Notes: generated from the sequence alone by a model not told the origin. A DNA stretch of 64,000 nt from Imperialibacter roseus (GCF_032999765.1 NZ_CP136051.1:2518417-2582416), one strand, 5' to 3'. Counted from the first letter of the stretch, positions 36,450-45,725 are shown. Numbers and translations: made by a program.

Positions 36450-39400
36450 ATGAAACTACTTCTTTACTCCAGGCACCTCCTTTCTGGCTGTGTTCTTTTA
36501 CTCTCATTGCTAACACTTGAATCGTGCGAAAATGGTTCAGGCGGCCCAAGGGTGCTGGTTTTTTCTGAAACCAGGGGCTACCAGCATGGCTCCATTCCCT
36601 ATGGGATAGCCGCTATTCAAAAATTAGGCGAGGAGCACGGGTTTGCCGTAGACACCACCCGTAACTCCGAGGTATTTACCGACGATAACCTAAAGAAGTA
36701 TAAAGCAGTAGTATTCAATTGCACGACCGGTAATGTACTGAATGCCAAACAGCAGGCGGCCTTCGAACGCTATATCCAGGCGGGTGGTGGCTATATTGGT
36801 ATTCACTCTGCCGCTGACACCGAATATGACTGGCCGTGGTACGGCAAACTCATGGGAGCCCACTTTTCCAGCCATCCCCGAAATTCCAATATTCAAAAAG
36901 CCACTGTGCTTGTCACCGACACTACGCATATTTCTACAAAGGGGCTTCCAGCCAAATGGGAAAGAACAGACGAGTGGTATAGTTATAAAAGCTTTTACTC
37001 TGAGTTGAATGTGCTCGCCTACCTGGACGAAAACACCTACAATGGTGGCACGAATGGAGCCAACCACCCCATTGCTTGGTACCATGAGTTTGACGGCGGT
37101 CGGGCCTTCTACACCGGAGGCGGTCATGTGGAAGACAGCTTTAGTGACCCCTTGTTTCTACAGCATCTTTATGGCGGTATTCAATATGCCATAGGAGAAA
37201 ATGTGACCCTTGATTACTCTAGATCATATGCGGTGGAAGCGCCTGAGGAAAATCGTTTCGTGAAAACAATCCTGGTGAATGACCTTGACGTGCCGATGGA
37301 AATGGCCATTGCTGACGACGGGAGGCTTTTTTACACCGAAATGTTCAACGGAAAGCTATGGATGTTCGACACAAAGAGCGGGGAGAATAAGCTGGTGCAT
37401 CAGCTCGATGTGATGAACAAAGGAGGCACCGGACTGATAGGAGTGACGCTTGACCCGGACTTTGCCAGCAACGGATATATTTATCTGTATCACTCACCGC
37501 CGATGGAGGGGGAACCATTTTTCTTCCATTTGTCCCGATTTGTGGTAACTGCCGACAACACGCTAGACCTGAATTCGGAAAAAGTGCTCTTGAAAGTGCC
37601 TGTGCAGATCAACAGCGGGGCACACCATGGTGGCTCACTGGCCTTCGACAAGGATGGCAACCTGATTCTATCGACCGGGGATGGCACCACACCATTTCCT
37701 TCGAATGGTTATGCACCCATCGACGAAAGGCCTGAGCCTCAGTACTTCCCCATGGATGCGCAACGGTCGGCTGCCAACACCAACGATTTCAAAGGAAAGA
37801 TTTTGCGGATTCGTCCGCAGGAAGATGGAACGTACACAATACCGGAAGGAAACTTGTTTGCACCAGGCACAGAGAAGACTTTGCCTGAAATTTATGCGAT
37901 GGGCTGCCGCAATCCGTACCGGATAGCGATCAATCCTAAAACAGGAACAATCTATTGGGGCGAGATAGGGCCGGATGCAGGTGAGGACAGTATACAAGGC
38001 CCAAGAGGATATGATGAATTTAACCAGGCCAAAAAGGCAGGCTACTTCGGCTGGCCTTACTTTGTTGGCAACAACTACGCCTACGCTGAGTGGGACTTTG
38101 CCACAAACACCGCAGGGCCGAAATATGACCCGGCAGCACCGGTGAACAACTCGCCGAACAATACGGGTCTTACTAACCTGCCTCCTGCGACTCCAGCAAT
38201 GATTTGGTACCCTTACGCTGCATCACCCGATTTTCCTGAGCTGGGCAAAGGAGGAAGAAGCGCCATGGCGGGGTCTTTTTACACATATAATGCTTCGCAG
38301 AAGTCTCCAAATGGGTTTCCCGAGTATTTCGACGGCAGCTTGTTCGTATTCGATTGGATGAGAAACTGGGTCATGGTGCTGCGGTTCGATGAAAACGAGA
38401 ACTATGTGCGCAACGAGCCCTTTATGACCAACAATGGCGACTTCCGAAGACCTATTGATATGGTGTTCAGCAAGGAAGGCGTGATGTACATGCTGGAGTA
38501 CGGGTCGGTGTACGGTGCCGATAATGACGATGCGAGGTTGGTCAGGGTGGAATACAATACCGGCAACCGGGCACCAATTGCCAGGGCAAGCATTGTCGAC
38601 TCGGTAGCGATGGAGGAGATGAGATCCAGGGCTTTTGTTACCTCAGAGTCACGATACAAGGGGCCTTCGGAAATAGCAGGTGTGGCACCACTGGCCGTGA
38701 AGTTCAGCAGCGCTGGCACAACCGATTATGATGATGACGATAAAATGAGCTTCCAGTGGTTGTTTGATGGGAAGACAGTGGGAGCTACGGAGCGCAACGC
38801 AAACTATACCTACGAGACGCCAGGACTGTATAACGCAGTGTTGCGGGTAATCGACGAGGCTGGTGCGGTAGGCTTGGATACAGTGCTGGTGCGAGTGGGC
38901 AACGAGCGGCCACAGGCAGCAGTTGAAACGGCTGGCAACAAGTCGTTTTTCTGGGACAATAATCCGTCGTTCGCTTACAAGGTGAAGGTAAACGATAGGG
39001 AAGAAGGGATTATACCCCCTTCAGCAGTGACTGTATTGTTTGACTACAATCCCACGCCAAGTATGGCAGCAGCGGAAGCAGTTGGTCACCAGGCAGTGCT
39101 GGGGGATAACTCTCTTGGTAAATCGCTTATTGAAGCCAGCGATTGTAAGGCTTGCCATACTGTAAAAGACATTTCTGTCGGGCCCGCCTACCTGAAAGTG
39201 GCAGAAAGATACAAGGGAGACCCTTCGGCAGTCAATACATTGGCCAGGAAGATTATCCAGGGCGGCGGCGGCAACTGGGGTGACGTGCACGTGATGGCAG
39301 CCCACCCGCAGATCCCCATGGACGACGCCAAAGAGATTGTCAATTACATTCTATCGCTGGCCAACCCATCAACGGCTACTACGCTGCCGGCGGAAGGCAA

Positions 39401-39899
39401 AGTGGCCCTGAACAAGCACAAAAAAGACGATAGACGTGGTGTGTATAATTTATTGGCTACCTACACAGACAAAGGCGCCAATGGCGTGGGGCCGCTGACC
39501 GGCTCAGAGCTAATTACTCTTCGAAATGCCAGGGTGAGCACGGTATTTGCAGACGCACACGAAGGCTTCCCACGGTGGGGAAACAGCTTGAGTCAGGGAG
39601 GCCATAAGTCTTATATTCTTTTGAAGAATATAGACATGACCGGGATCAAAGGGTTCAGCTACGAGTATGCCGCAGACAAGAAAAATGGCTATATAGAAGT
39701 TCGATTGGACTCATATGCCGGGCCAATTGTCAGCAAGACAGATTTTGTTGCCACGGGCTCCTGGGGTGAGAACGGTACAGTGAGCGGAACACTGGAAAAA
39801 CCGTTAGAGGGACGCCATGATATGTACTTCTTTATCATGAAACCTGAAAAGCCGAACGACAACCTGGCGGTTTTGAAAACGATTCAATTTGAAAAATAG
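36450..39899 (+). CDS. ThuA / sugar dehydrogenase / PKD / cytochrome c multidomain lipoprotein
   Basis: A 1149-residue exported lipoprotein (lipobox L-E-S-C near residue 27). In order: a ThuA-like domain (about 35-250, GYIGIHSAADTEYDW), a six-bladed PQQ-dependent sugar (sorbosone/glucose) dehydrogenase-like propeller (about 265-690), a PKD domain (about 735-815), a class I cytochrome c with CKACH (Cys899, Cys902, His903) and a C-terminal beta-sandwich like carbohydrate-binding module 6 (about 1010-1149). It should oxidise a sugar and pass electrons to the attached heme. The DUF1080 gene downstream on the same strand supports a role in glycoside metabolism. ATG 36450 is preferred over TTG 36432. 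Confidence 0.92.
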   Translation: MKLLLYSRHLLSGCVLLLSLLTLESCENGSGGPRVLVFSETRGYQHGSIPYGIAAIQKLGEEHGFAVDTTRNSEVFTDDNLKKYKAVVFNCTTGNVLNAKQQAAFERYIQAGGGYIGIHSAADTEYDWPWYGKLMGAHFSSHPRNSNIQKATVLVTDTTHISTKGLPAKWERTDEWYSYKSFYSELNVLAYLDENTYNGGTNGANHPIAWYHEFDGGRAFYTGGGHVEDSFSDPLFLQHLYGGIQYAIGENVTLDYSRSYAVEAPEENRFVKTILVNDLDVPMEMAIADDGRLFYTEMFNGKLWMFDTKSGENKLVHQLDVMNKGGTGLIGVTLDPDFASNGYIYLYHSPPMEGEPFFFHLSRFVVTADNTLDLNSEKVLLKVPVQINSGAHHGGSLAFDKDGNLILSTGDGTTPFPSNGYAPIDERPEPQYFPMDAQRSAANTNDFKGKILRIRPQEDGTYTIPEGNLFAPGTEKTLPEIYAMGCRNPYRIAINPKTGTIYWGEIGPDAGEDSIQGPRGYDEFNQAKKAGYFGWPYFVGNNYAYAEWDFATNTAGPKYDPAAPVNNSPNNTGLTNLPPATPAMIWYPYAASPDFPELGKGGRSAMAGSFYTYNASQKSPNGFPEYFDGSLFVFDWMRNWVMVLRFDENENYVRNEPFMTNNGDFRRPIDMVFSKEGVMYMLEYGSVYGADNDDARLVRVEYNTGNRAPIARASIVDSVAMEEMRSRAFVTSESRYKGPSEIAGVAPLAVKFSSAGTTDYDDDDKMSFQWLFDGKTVGATERNANYTYETPGLYNAVLRVIDEAGAVGLDTVLVRVGNERPQAAVETAGNKSFFWDNNPSFAYKVKVNDREEGIIPPSAVTVLFDYNPTPSMAAAEAVGHQAVLGDNSLGKSLIEASDCKACHTVKDISVGPAYLKVAERYKGDPSAVNTLARKIIQGGGGNWGDVHVMAAHPQIPMDDAKEIVNYILSLANPSTATTLPAEGKVALNKHKKDDRRGVYNLLATYTDKGANGVGPLTGSELITLRNARVSTVFADAHEGFPRWGNSLSQGGHKSYILLKNIDMTGIKGFSYEYAADKKNGYIEVRLDSYAGPIVSKTDFVATGSWGENGTVSGTLEKPLEGRHDMYFFIMKPEKPNDNLAVLKTIQFEK

Positions 39900-39988
39900 C
39901 CTATGCTATGGTAAGTTTCGCCTTTGGAGTCGACAGAAGGTAATACAATTTAGTAGCTAATAAAGATATACTTAAACAATAAGCAACA

Positions 39989-40597
39989 ATGAAAAGAATG
40001 AAATTAACGGGGGTATCCTTGGCGATTGGCCTGGCGCTTTTGATGACTAACGGGGCGTTTGCTCAAAAATCCATTTTCAATGGCAAGAACCTGAAAGGGT
40101 GGAAGATTTACGGCACTGAAAAGTGGTTTGTAGAAGACGGCTTACTGGTGTGCGAAAGTGGGCCGGATAAAGGATACGGTTATTTTGCAACAGAGAAAAC
40201 TTACAAGGACTTTGACCTTACGCTCGAGTTTCAGCAGGAGGCCAATGGAAACAGCGGTGTGTTTTTCAGGTCGAGCATCGAGGGCACAAAGATCACTGGC
40301 TGGCAGGCGGAAGTGGCACCTCCGGGACATGATACTGGCGGAATTTACGAGTCCTACGGCAGAGGCTGGTTGATCAAGCCAGATCCTGAAAAGGACAAGG
40401 CCCTGAAGATGGGAGAGTGGAACACGATGCGCATCAAGGTGGTGGGCGATGAAGTGACTACCTGGGTTAATGGTACCGAGATGATCTCTTTCAAAGACGA
40501 GAAGATCGGGCAGGCGACGGGGTCAATTGCCCTTCAAATTCACGACGGAGGTGGTATTCGTGTGAAGTGGAGAAACATCATGATCAAGGAGCTTTAA
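39989..40597 (+). CDS. DUF1080 (3-keto-disaccharide hydrolase-like) secreted protein
   Basis: A 202-residue protein with a clear signal peptide (cleavage after GAFAQ, residue 26). The rest is a laminin-G/concanavalin-like beta-sandwich of the DUF1080 family: SIFNGKNLKGWKIYG near 28-42, NSGVFFRSS near 88-96, GWQAEV near 104 and a closing LQIHDGGGIRVKWRNI. Related proteins hydrolyse 3-keto-glycosides, products of periplasmic sugar 3-dehydrogenases. The pairing with the ThuA/dehydrogenase gene fits such a pathway. Confidence 0.88.
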   Translation: MKRMKLTGVSLAIGLALLMTNGAFAQKSIFNGKNLKGWKIYGTEKWFVEDGLLVCESGPDKGYGYFATEKTYKDFDLTLEFQQEANGNSGVFFRSSIEGTKITGWQAEVAPPGHDTGGIYESYGRGWLIKPDPEKDKALKMGEWNTMRIKVVGDEVTTWVNGTEMISFKDEKIGQATGSIALQIHDGGGIRVKWRNIMIKEL

Positions 40598-40668
40598 GGT
40601 GCCTATAAACGATGCTTTTTGCCATTTATTTCGGTTCGAAAAATTAATAGAAATATTGGTTCCTTCTC

Positions 40669-40700
40669 TTTGTCAAAAAGTATTGAATGCTCTAACTTCG
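40669..40700 (+). promoter_or_regulatory. Promoter of the putative small RNA
   Basis: TTTG at 40669-40672 and TAACTTCG at 40693-40700 are exactly 20 bases apart. The match to TTTG-N20-TAnnTTTG has a single deviation (C for T). No coding start follows, so it appears to drive a noncoding transcript beginning near 40705. Confidence 0.6.
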
Positions 40701-40783
40701 TATTAAATCCTGAGCAGGCAGATGGTTCTAAACCTAACATGAATACAATTCCGGGTTAACCTTCTTGCCAAAACCAGGCCTCA

Positions 40784-40821
40784 TCCGCCAGCTGGCGGAC
40801 CTCGCCCGCCAGCTGGCGGGC
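40784..40821. repeat. Pair of GC-rich palindromes (REP-like)
   Basis: TCCGCCAGCTGGCGGA at 40784-40799 and GCCCGCCAGCTGGCGGGC at 40804-40821 are perfect palindromes sharing the 12-base core CGCCAGCTGGCG. They can each form a hairpin or pair with one another. Such tandem palindromes resemble dispersed intergenic repeats of Bacteroidota genomes. Confidence 0.8.
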
Positions 40822-40907
40822 AGGTTAACAGTGGAAGGTTGCGATAAGGAGGAGCCTAAATCTTGTCTAAAAGAGGTTTAGTTACCTCATTCCTGAGCAG
40901 GTAAAAG

Positions 40908-40935
40908 GCTTTCGGGTTCGCCCGAAAGCTTTTTT
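40908..40935 (+). terminator. Rho-independent terminator of the small RNA
   Basis: GCTTTCGGG (40908-40916), loop TTCG, CCCGAAAGC (40921-40929), then six T. The nine-pair stem is perfect with a UUCG loop. Confidence 0.9.
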
Positions 40936-41031
40936 GTTTTCAGTCTCATCGTGTAAAAGTCAGCAGGTTCATGCTGAGCGATCCTATCAAAAATGGTTGA
41001 TAGCAGAAAAACAAAAATACCCACTGCCTCT

Positions 41032-42369
41032 TCAGTTTGTGCCTTTGCTGGCTGGCTTCAGAACCTTGTTGATGGAATTTGTGCCTACGGCCCGGCCTTG
41101 TTTTACTCCCTCGTCGCAGGCGTCTCGGTAGTGAATGCCGCCGTAAAGCCTTGAAATGGCCGCTTCGGCTGCAGCCTCGTAAAACGAATTGAAATCCCTT
41201 TCCGGTAATCCGAAATACACCTCAGAGTCGTCTCTAAAAGCGAAATTATCGCCGAGAAGTGTTGTGAGCACAACAGAAGAGGCTGCAGACACTACGCTGT
41301 GCCCGCTGGTGTATTCAGGAAAGGGAGGTGTTTGGAGAATTGGTCGCCATTCGGAGTCGATGTATTTGTTGATCATGGTTTCAGGCCTGATCCTATCGCT
41401 GCGGTATTTTTCATCCCAGCAACTAATAAAGCCGTCGTGTAGGGTAGTGCTTACCATGACATGAACAAAGAGGGTGGAGTCGAAGGAAATGTTAGCCTTT
41501 TCGCAGGCGATGCCCGCAATACTCATCCAATGGCCGCCAGGAGAGATTTTCTTCAATCCAATGGCCATATGGCCCGAATAGGCCACGGCAAAGGGGTTGC
41601 AGTCCCAAAAGCTGGCAATCAATTTGTGCTCTGGCGTTATGTTCTTCACAACATCATACACCTCCATGGTTTGCTTGTAAAACGAGCTCGTAGTGTCGAG
41701 GCTGAAAGGAGCCGGGGCTGCCGGCACAAACTGGTCATACGACTCGAGAAAGAATGGTCTGATGGTTTTCCATTGCGGCTCGATGGCCGACATGTATTCA
41801 GGAGGTGTGGGGTACCACCGACCTTCCTCTTTGCTTGGCGTGTACCTGGTGTAGGTGCTCAGCTTATTGTACCCATCGCCTTTGGCATACTGAATGATTT
41901 GGTCTGCTATTTCAATGGCGTACTTCTTATTGGCGTCAATAGACCTGGATGAAAGCTTGTATTGCTCTTTGAACTGAGCTTCCAACTGCTCCTGATTGCT
42001 TTTGAGCAGGTAGCCCGAGGGCATGATCTTTTTTCCCACCTCCAGCATAGCATAGGTAGCGGCAAAAGTCAGGTCAAAGCCTTTTGCGGAGTAGGGGGCA
42101 TGAACGCCAGGGTTTACTTTGAAGTTTGGGCCAATTTGAGGAATGTCGCTACCACTGGTGCTAGCTGTGTAGTAAGCACCCAGCATTGCATAAGCATAAA
42201 ACCGGCTGGCAGCAGGCGGGTTAGCCACATCGTGAAGCATCACCTCCGACAGGTGGAAGACGTTCTCGGCAAACACTTTGGCCGCTTCCGTATTGCTTAG
42301 GCTGGTCTGCGCAGAGGTGGTAAATTGCATAGTGCCCAACAAAACACCCAGTATAACAATCTTTCTCAT
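41032..42369 (-). CDS. Vanadium-dependent haloperoxidase-like PAP2 enzyme (secreted)
   Basis: A 445-residue exported protein (signal peptide ending near TTSAQ). The C-terminal half has the vanadate/phosphate-binding triad of the PAP2/vanadium chloroperoxidase fold: KYRSDRIRPE near 330, PEYTSGHSV near 355 and SRLYGGIHYRDACDEG near 410-425. Bacterial members are annotated as haloperoxidases or phosphatases; the halide is not predictable. Its ATG overlaps the stop of the VCBS/ASPIC gene (TGATG), so the two are coupled; a GTG one codon earlier is possible. Confidence 0.88.
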   Translation of the reverse strand: MRKIVILGVLLGTMQFTTSAQTSLSNTEAAKVFAENVFHLSEVMLHDVANPPAASRFYAYAMLGAYYTASTSGSDIPQIGPNFKVNPGVHAPYSAKGFDLTFAATYAMLEVGKKIMPSGYLLKSNQEQLEAQFKEQYKLSSRSIDANKKYAIEIADQIIQYAKGDGYNKLSTYTRYTPSKEEGRWYPTPPEYMSAIEPQWKTIRPFFLESYDQFVPAAPAPFSLDTTSSFYKQTMEVYDVVKNITPEHKLIASFWDCNPFAVAYSGHMAIGLKKISPGGHWMSIAGIACEKANISFDSTLFVHVMVSTTLHDGFISCWDEKYRSDRIRPETMINKYIDSEWRPILQTPPFPEYTSGHSVVSAASSVVLTTLLGDNFAFRDDSEVYFGLPERDFNSFYEAAAEAAISRLYGGIHYRDACDEGVKQGRAVGTNSINKVLKPASKGTN

Positions 42370-45300
42370 CACTTATTCAATTTATACGCTTCGATACCCA
42401 CATTATTCACACCCACGAGCAGGAACTGCTCACCTGCCACATCTATCACGTCAAGCGACTTGGTATCTCCAGTGAACCTGAAGCCAGATTTTGATTGCGA
42501 TACATATTTGAAATGTCCCTTGCCGTCACCTTCATACAGTTGGCCAAAGTTGGCATCGATAACCCCCATGCGAATGCGAATAGAGCTTTGGTTACCCGCA
42601 ACAACCAGGTCCATGTTTCCATCTTTGTTGTAGTCGACCAGCGTCATTGCATAAACAGGAGCGAACTGTGCTTCATCCGGCAAGGCGTGAGAAATGAGTT
42701 TGCCATCTCTATTTTCCAGGTACATACTCCGCAGCTCGGTGGCCTTCAGCTCTTTGGCATCCTTTAAGTCAGCTTTTGAGAAGATGGTGCTCAGCCTGGC
42801 ATCGGCGTAGGAAGAATAGTCAGTATACTTGCTTCGCATAGCGTAAATCTGATCAAGCAGTTCGTCTCTGCTGGCAAATGGAACCGATTCGCCTTTAATG
42901 TAGTAGTTGAGGATGGGATCCACCGACCCATTGTTATCAAAGTCCTTGTAAACAAGGGTGATGGGCTCTTTTTCGCTGGCATGAAGCTGGGTATTTAGCC
43001 CGAAGTTCCCCACAACAATGTCAGGGTCGCCGTCTTTGTCAAAATCATGCACTACCATTTTGCTCCAGAGACCTGAGATTGGCTTGTCGAAATATTGGCT
43101 CGTTGACCGCTCCAGCGATTTTCCCTGCTTATTAATGAACACTTCAATGGTCATAAACTCGCCAACCACTACCAAATCATCCCACTTGTCGCCATTCAAA
43201 TCCACCCAGGAAGCATCTGTCACCATGCCAATAGTGCCGAGTTCTTTGGCTTTGGCAGCCGTTACGTCGACAAACTTGCCGTTTCCTTTGTTCTCAAGGA
43301 AAAAGCTTTGTGGCACTTCGGGATACCTTCCGGGAATAACTCTTCCGCCCAGCACAAGATCCATGTCTCCATCTTTGTCAAAGTCGGCATAGGCGATGCA
43401 TGATTTACTAACGAGCATGTCAGGTAAGGCATCCATCGCTTTGGTGAAGTTTCCTTTCCCATCGTTCAGGTAAAGCCTGTCTTGTGTGGCTTTATCCTTC
43501 TCACTGTAATCATTGTAGCCACCGCTAACAAGGTAAAGGTCGAGGTCGCCGTCTTTATCGGCGTCGAAGAAGCTGGCACCTGCGTCTGTATACTGTAGGT
43601 CGGACTGCGTGACCGGAAAGTTGCCAGGCTCGAACGAACCAGCGGCCGACTGAATGAACAGCATCCCGGGGTTCTCCTGTGCGCCGCCCACGAAAATATC
43701 TTCTCTGCCATCTCCATTCACATCACCCGTCGTCATGATCGGGCCGCAGTTGGTGAGCATCGTCATCAGGAGTGGCTGACGTTTGAAGTCGTTGAAACCA
43801 TACTCGAGGTGTTCGTAGTAGACAGGGCATTCTACTCTTGAAAAGTTTGTTGGCTCAAATGACGTCCTGGCAGAAGCAAACAGGTAAGGCTTTTCAGGAT
43901 TTGTTTCTTCTATCGTAATAGTTTGATTCGCAGCGATGCCTGAAAGCTTTTGCTCAGCACCACTCAGCCATGTTACTCTGATTGAGTCTATTTTGTTCTG
44001 CTGCCCAAGTCCGACATGAAGCCTGCCGGTAACGGACGACTGAAAGCCTCTGGTGGGCATCTGCTCAAAATATTGTACCTGTTCGCCTGCATACACATGT
44101 ACTTTTGCACCGTAGCCCCTTGAGTTTTTTGAAAGGCCTTTCAGCGTAATGTCCAGGTAGTTGCGGTCGGGGTATCTTTGTTGGGTTTGATTTCTATAGA
44201 TGGAAACGGCGTTATTTTGATTGTTGACGATCAGGTCAATATCTCCATCCTTGTCAAGGTCGGCATAAGCAGCGCCGCTGGAAAAGCCTGGATTGGCAAA
44301 GCCCCAGTCGTTGCTCATGTCCGTGAATGTCAGATCGCCATTATTTTTATAGATATAGTTATGAACGGGCGTGGACGTCATGGTGGAGACCAGGTGAAAG
44401 GTGTCGGCAGGCTGCTTTTCTCTGGCCATATCAAAGAAGTAGTCGCCCTTGTATTTCAGGAAGTCACGGTTGGTGTAGTCACGGAAATAGCCATTGCTGA
44501 TGAACAGGTCTTTCCAGCCGTCGTTGTCGTAGTCGGCAAAGAGGGGAGACCAGCTCCAGTCGGTGTTGGAAATGCCAGAAAACTGCCCAATCTCGCTGTA
44601 GGTTCCATCGGTGTTGTTCAGATGGAGCATGTTGCGCATGTTCTGAAAATAGAAGCCGTTGATGACCAGCAGGGCAAAATGCTCGTAATTTTCCGGCCCG
44701 TAAAGCAGCTTTTGGCGCTTGTTGTCCTCCGGCAGCATGTCGAGCGTGTAAATGTCGGGCCAGCCGTCGTTGTTGATATCGCTGATGTCGCAGCCCATGG
44801 AGAAGTAGGAGATGTGCTGCATGTAGTTGGTCATCTCATCAGTAAATGTGCCGTCGCCATTGTTGATGTAGAGATAGTCGGGCTCTACATAGTCGTTGGA
44901 TACGTAAATGTCCTGAAAACCATCCTGGTTCACATCTGCAATGTTGACGCCTAATCCGAAACCAAGCGGATTGCCTTTGATACCTGCTGAGGCGCTAATG
45001 TCGACAAAGTGCCCGTTGTCGTTCCTGTAAAGCTTGTCGCCAGCGTAGGGATCACGTGTTTCTTTTGCCTTGGCAAACTCAAACTCACGGATCACAGTAA
45101 TGTTGTGATTGAGCAGGTACATGTCCAGATCACCATCATTGTCGATGTCGAAAAAGGCCGAGTGGGTGCTGTGTGATGGATCATCCAAGCCGTATTCTGC
45201 CGCCTTTTCTGTGAAGGTCAGGTCTTTGTTATTGATGAAGAGTTTATTCCTTCTGGTATCGGGCGCAGTTTTCCCTGAAAGGCATACATAGATGTCGAGC

Positions 45301-45725
45301 CAGCCATCTCCGTTAATATCCACCATGTTAGCTCCTGTCTTCCAGCCTGTACTCACAGCTGTTCCCGAAGACTTCGTGATATCTTTAAAGCTGAAATTGC
45401 CCTGGTTGAGGTAGAGCTGATTTTCTACCATATTACCAATAAGGTATACGTCGTCCAAGCCATCGTTATTGATGTCGCCAATGGCCACGCCGCCGCCGTT
45501 GTAGAAGTATTCGTAGGTGAGCACGTTGGCAGTAGGGCTCTCCGTCAATATGTTCTTGAATGTAATGCTTGTTTTAGTTGTGGGCATCAGCTCAAAAAGC
45601 GGTCCTTTTTGTTGACCAAAGGACAATGTGCTTATGAAAGACAGTGCTACTATTATATTAACAATCAAATAATTATTGATCGAAATAGCGCTGAATTGAT
45701 TCAATATGTATCTACGGGCGTCCAT
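42369..45725 (-). CDS. FG-GAP/VCBS repeat protein with ASPIC/UnbV domain
   Basis: A 1118-residue exported protein. A signal peptide (cleavage near LSFGQ) is followed by two integrin-like FG-GAP/VCBS propellers full of calcium loops of the D-x-N-x-D-G-x-x-D form (residues about 70-520 and 660-1100), separated by an ASPIC/UnbV domain (about 540-620, GYGAKVHVYAGEQVQYFEQM). This CRTAC1-like architecture is common in Bacteroidota and Planctomycetota; such proteins are probably calcium-binding surface or secreted proteins. It precedes, and is translationally coupled to, the haloperoxidase-like gene. Confidence 0.92.
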   Translation of the reverse strand: MDARRYILNQFSAISINNYLIVNIIVALSFISTLSFGQQKGPLFELMPTTKTSITFKNILTESPTANVLTYEYFYNGGGVAIGDINNDGLDDVYLIGNMVENQLYLNQGNFSFKDITKSSGTAVSTGWKTGANMVDINGDGWLDIYVCLSGKTAPDTRRNKLFINNKDLTFTEKAAEYGLDDPSHSTHSAFFDIDNDGDLDMYLLNHNITVIREFEFAKAKETRDPYAGDKLYRNDNGHFVDISASAGIKGNPLGFGLGVNIADVNQDGFQDIYVSNDYVEPDYLYINNGDGTFTDEMTNYMQHISYFSMGCDISDINNDGWPDIYTLDMLPEDNKRQKLLYGPENYEHFALLVINGFYFQNMRNMLHLNNTDGTYSEIGQFSGISNTDWSWSPLFADYDNDGWKDLFISNGYFRDYTNRDFLKYKGDYFFDMAREKQPADTFHLVSTMTSTPVHNYIYKNNGDLTFTDMSNDWGFANPGFSSGAAYADLDKDGDIDLIVNNQNNAVSIYRNQTQQRYPDRNYLDITLKGLSKNSRGYGAKVHVYAGEQVQYFEQMPTRGFQSSVTGRLHVGLGQQNKIDSIRVTWLSGAEQKLSGIAANQTITIEETNPEKPYLFASARTSFEPTNFSRVECPVYYEHLEYGFNDFKRQPLLMTMLTNCGPIMTTGDVNGDGREDIFVGGAQENPGMLFIQSAAGSFEPGNFPVTQSDLQYTDAGASFFDADKDGDLDLYLVSGGYNDYSEKDKATQDRLYLNDGKGNFTKAMDALPDMLVSKSCIAYADFDKDGDMDLVLGGRVIPGRYPEVPQSFFLENKGNGKFVDVTAAKAKELGTIGMVTDASWVDLNGDKWDDLVVVGEFMTIEVFINKQGKSLERSTSQYFDKPISGLWSKMVVHDFDKDGDPDIVVGNFGLNTQLHASEKEPITLVYKDFDNNGSVDPILNYYIKGESVPFASRDELLDQIYAMRSKYTDYSSYADARLSTIFSKADLKDAKELKATELRSMYLENRDGKLISHALPDEAQFAPVYAMTLVDYNKDGNMDLVVAGNQSSIRIRMGVIDANFGQLYEGDGKGHFKYVSQSKSGFRFTGDTKSLDVIDVAGEQFLLVGVNNVGIEAYKLNK

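Larger units (their letters stand above)
40705..40935 (+). ncRNA. Putative structured small RNA of about 230 nucleotides
   Basis: This fills most of the 434-base gap 40598-41031. After a good promoter, the 5' end can pair with the 3' end: CCTGAGCAGG at 40709-40718 with the identical string at 40892-40901 (four plus four pairs around a tandem A.G/G.A mismatch), GA/TC, GGT at 40724-40726 with ACC at 40884-40886, CTAAACCT at 40728-40735 with AGGTTTAG at 40874-40881, and further in AACCTTC at 40758-40764 with GAAGGTT at 40834-40840. Two GC-rich palindromes sit at the tip. A strong terminator ends it. No open frame fits. A long interrupted rod recalls 6S-type RNA, but identity is not established. 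Confidence 0.5.

Noticed and set aside
40705-40935. tmRNA, SRP RNA or RNase P identity for the small RNA
   Set aside because: No tRNA-like ends with a CCA-adjacent acceptor stem, no GGAAG tetraloop-core of SRP RNA and no RNase P conserved core were seen.
40934-41131. Short plus-strand open frame after the small RNA terminator
   Set aside because: It begins inside the terminator T-tract region and runs into the complement of the haloperoxidase gene.
44178-44954. 258-codon plus-strand open frame rich in Val and Ile
   Set aside because: It is the complement of the D-x-N-x-D-G repeats of the VCBS protein; repeated Asp/Asn codons read as Val/Ile on the other strand.
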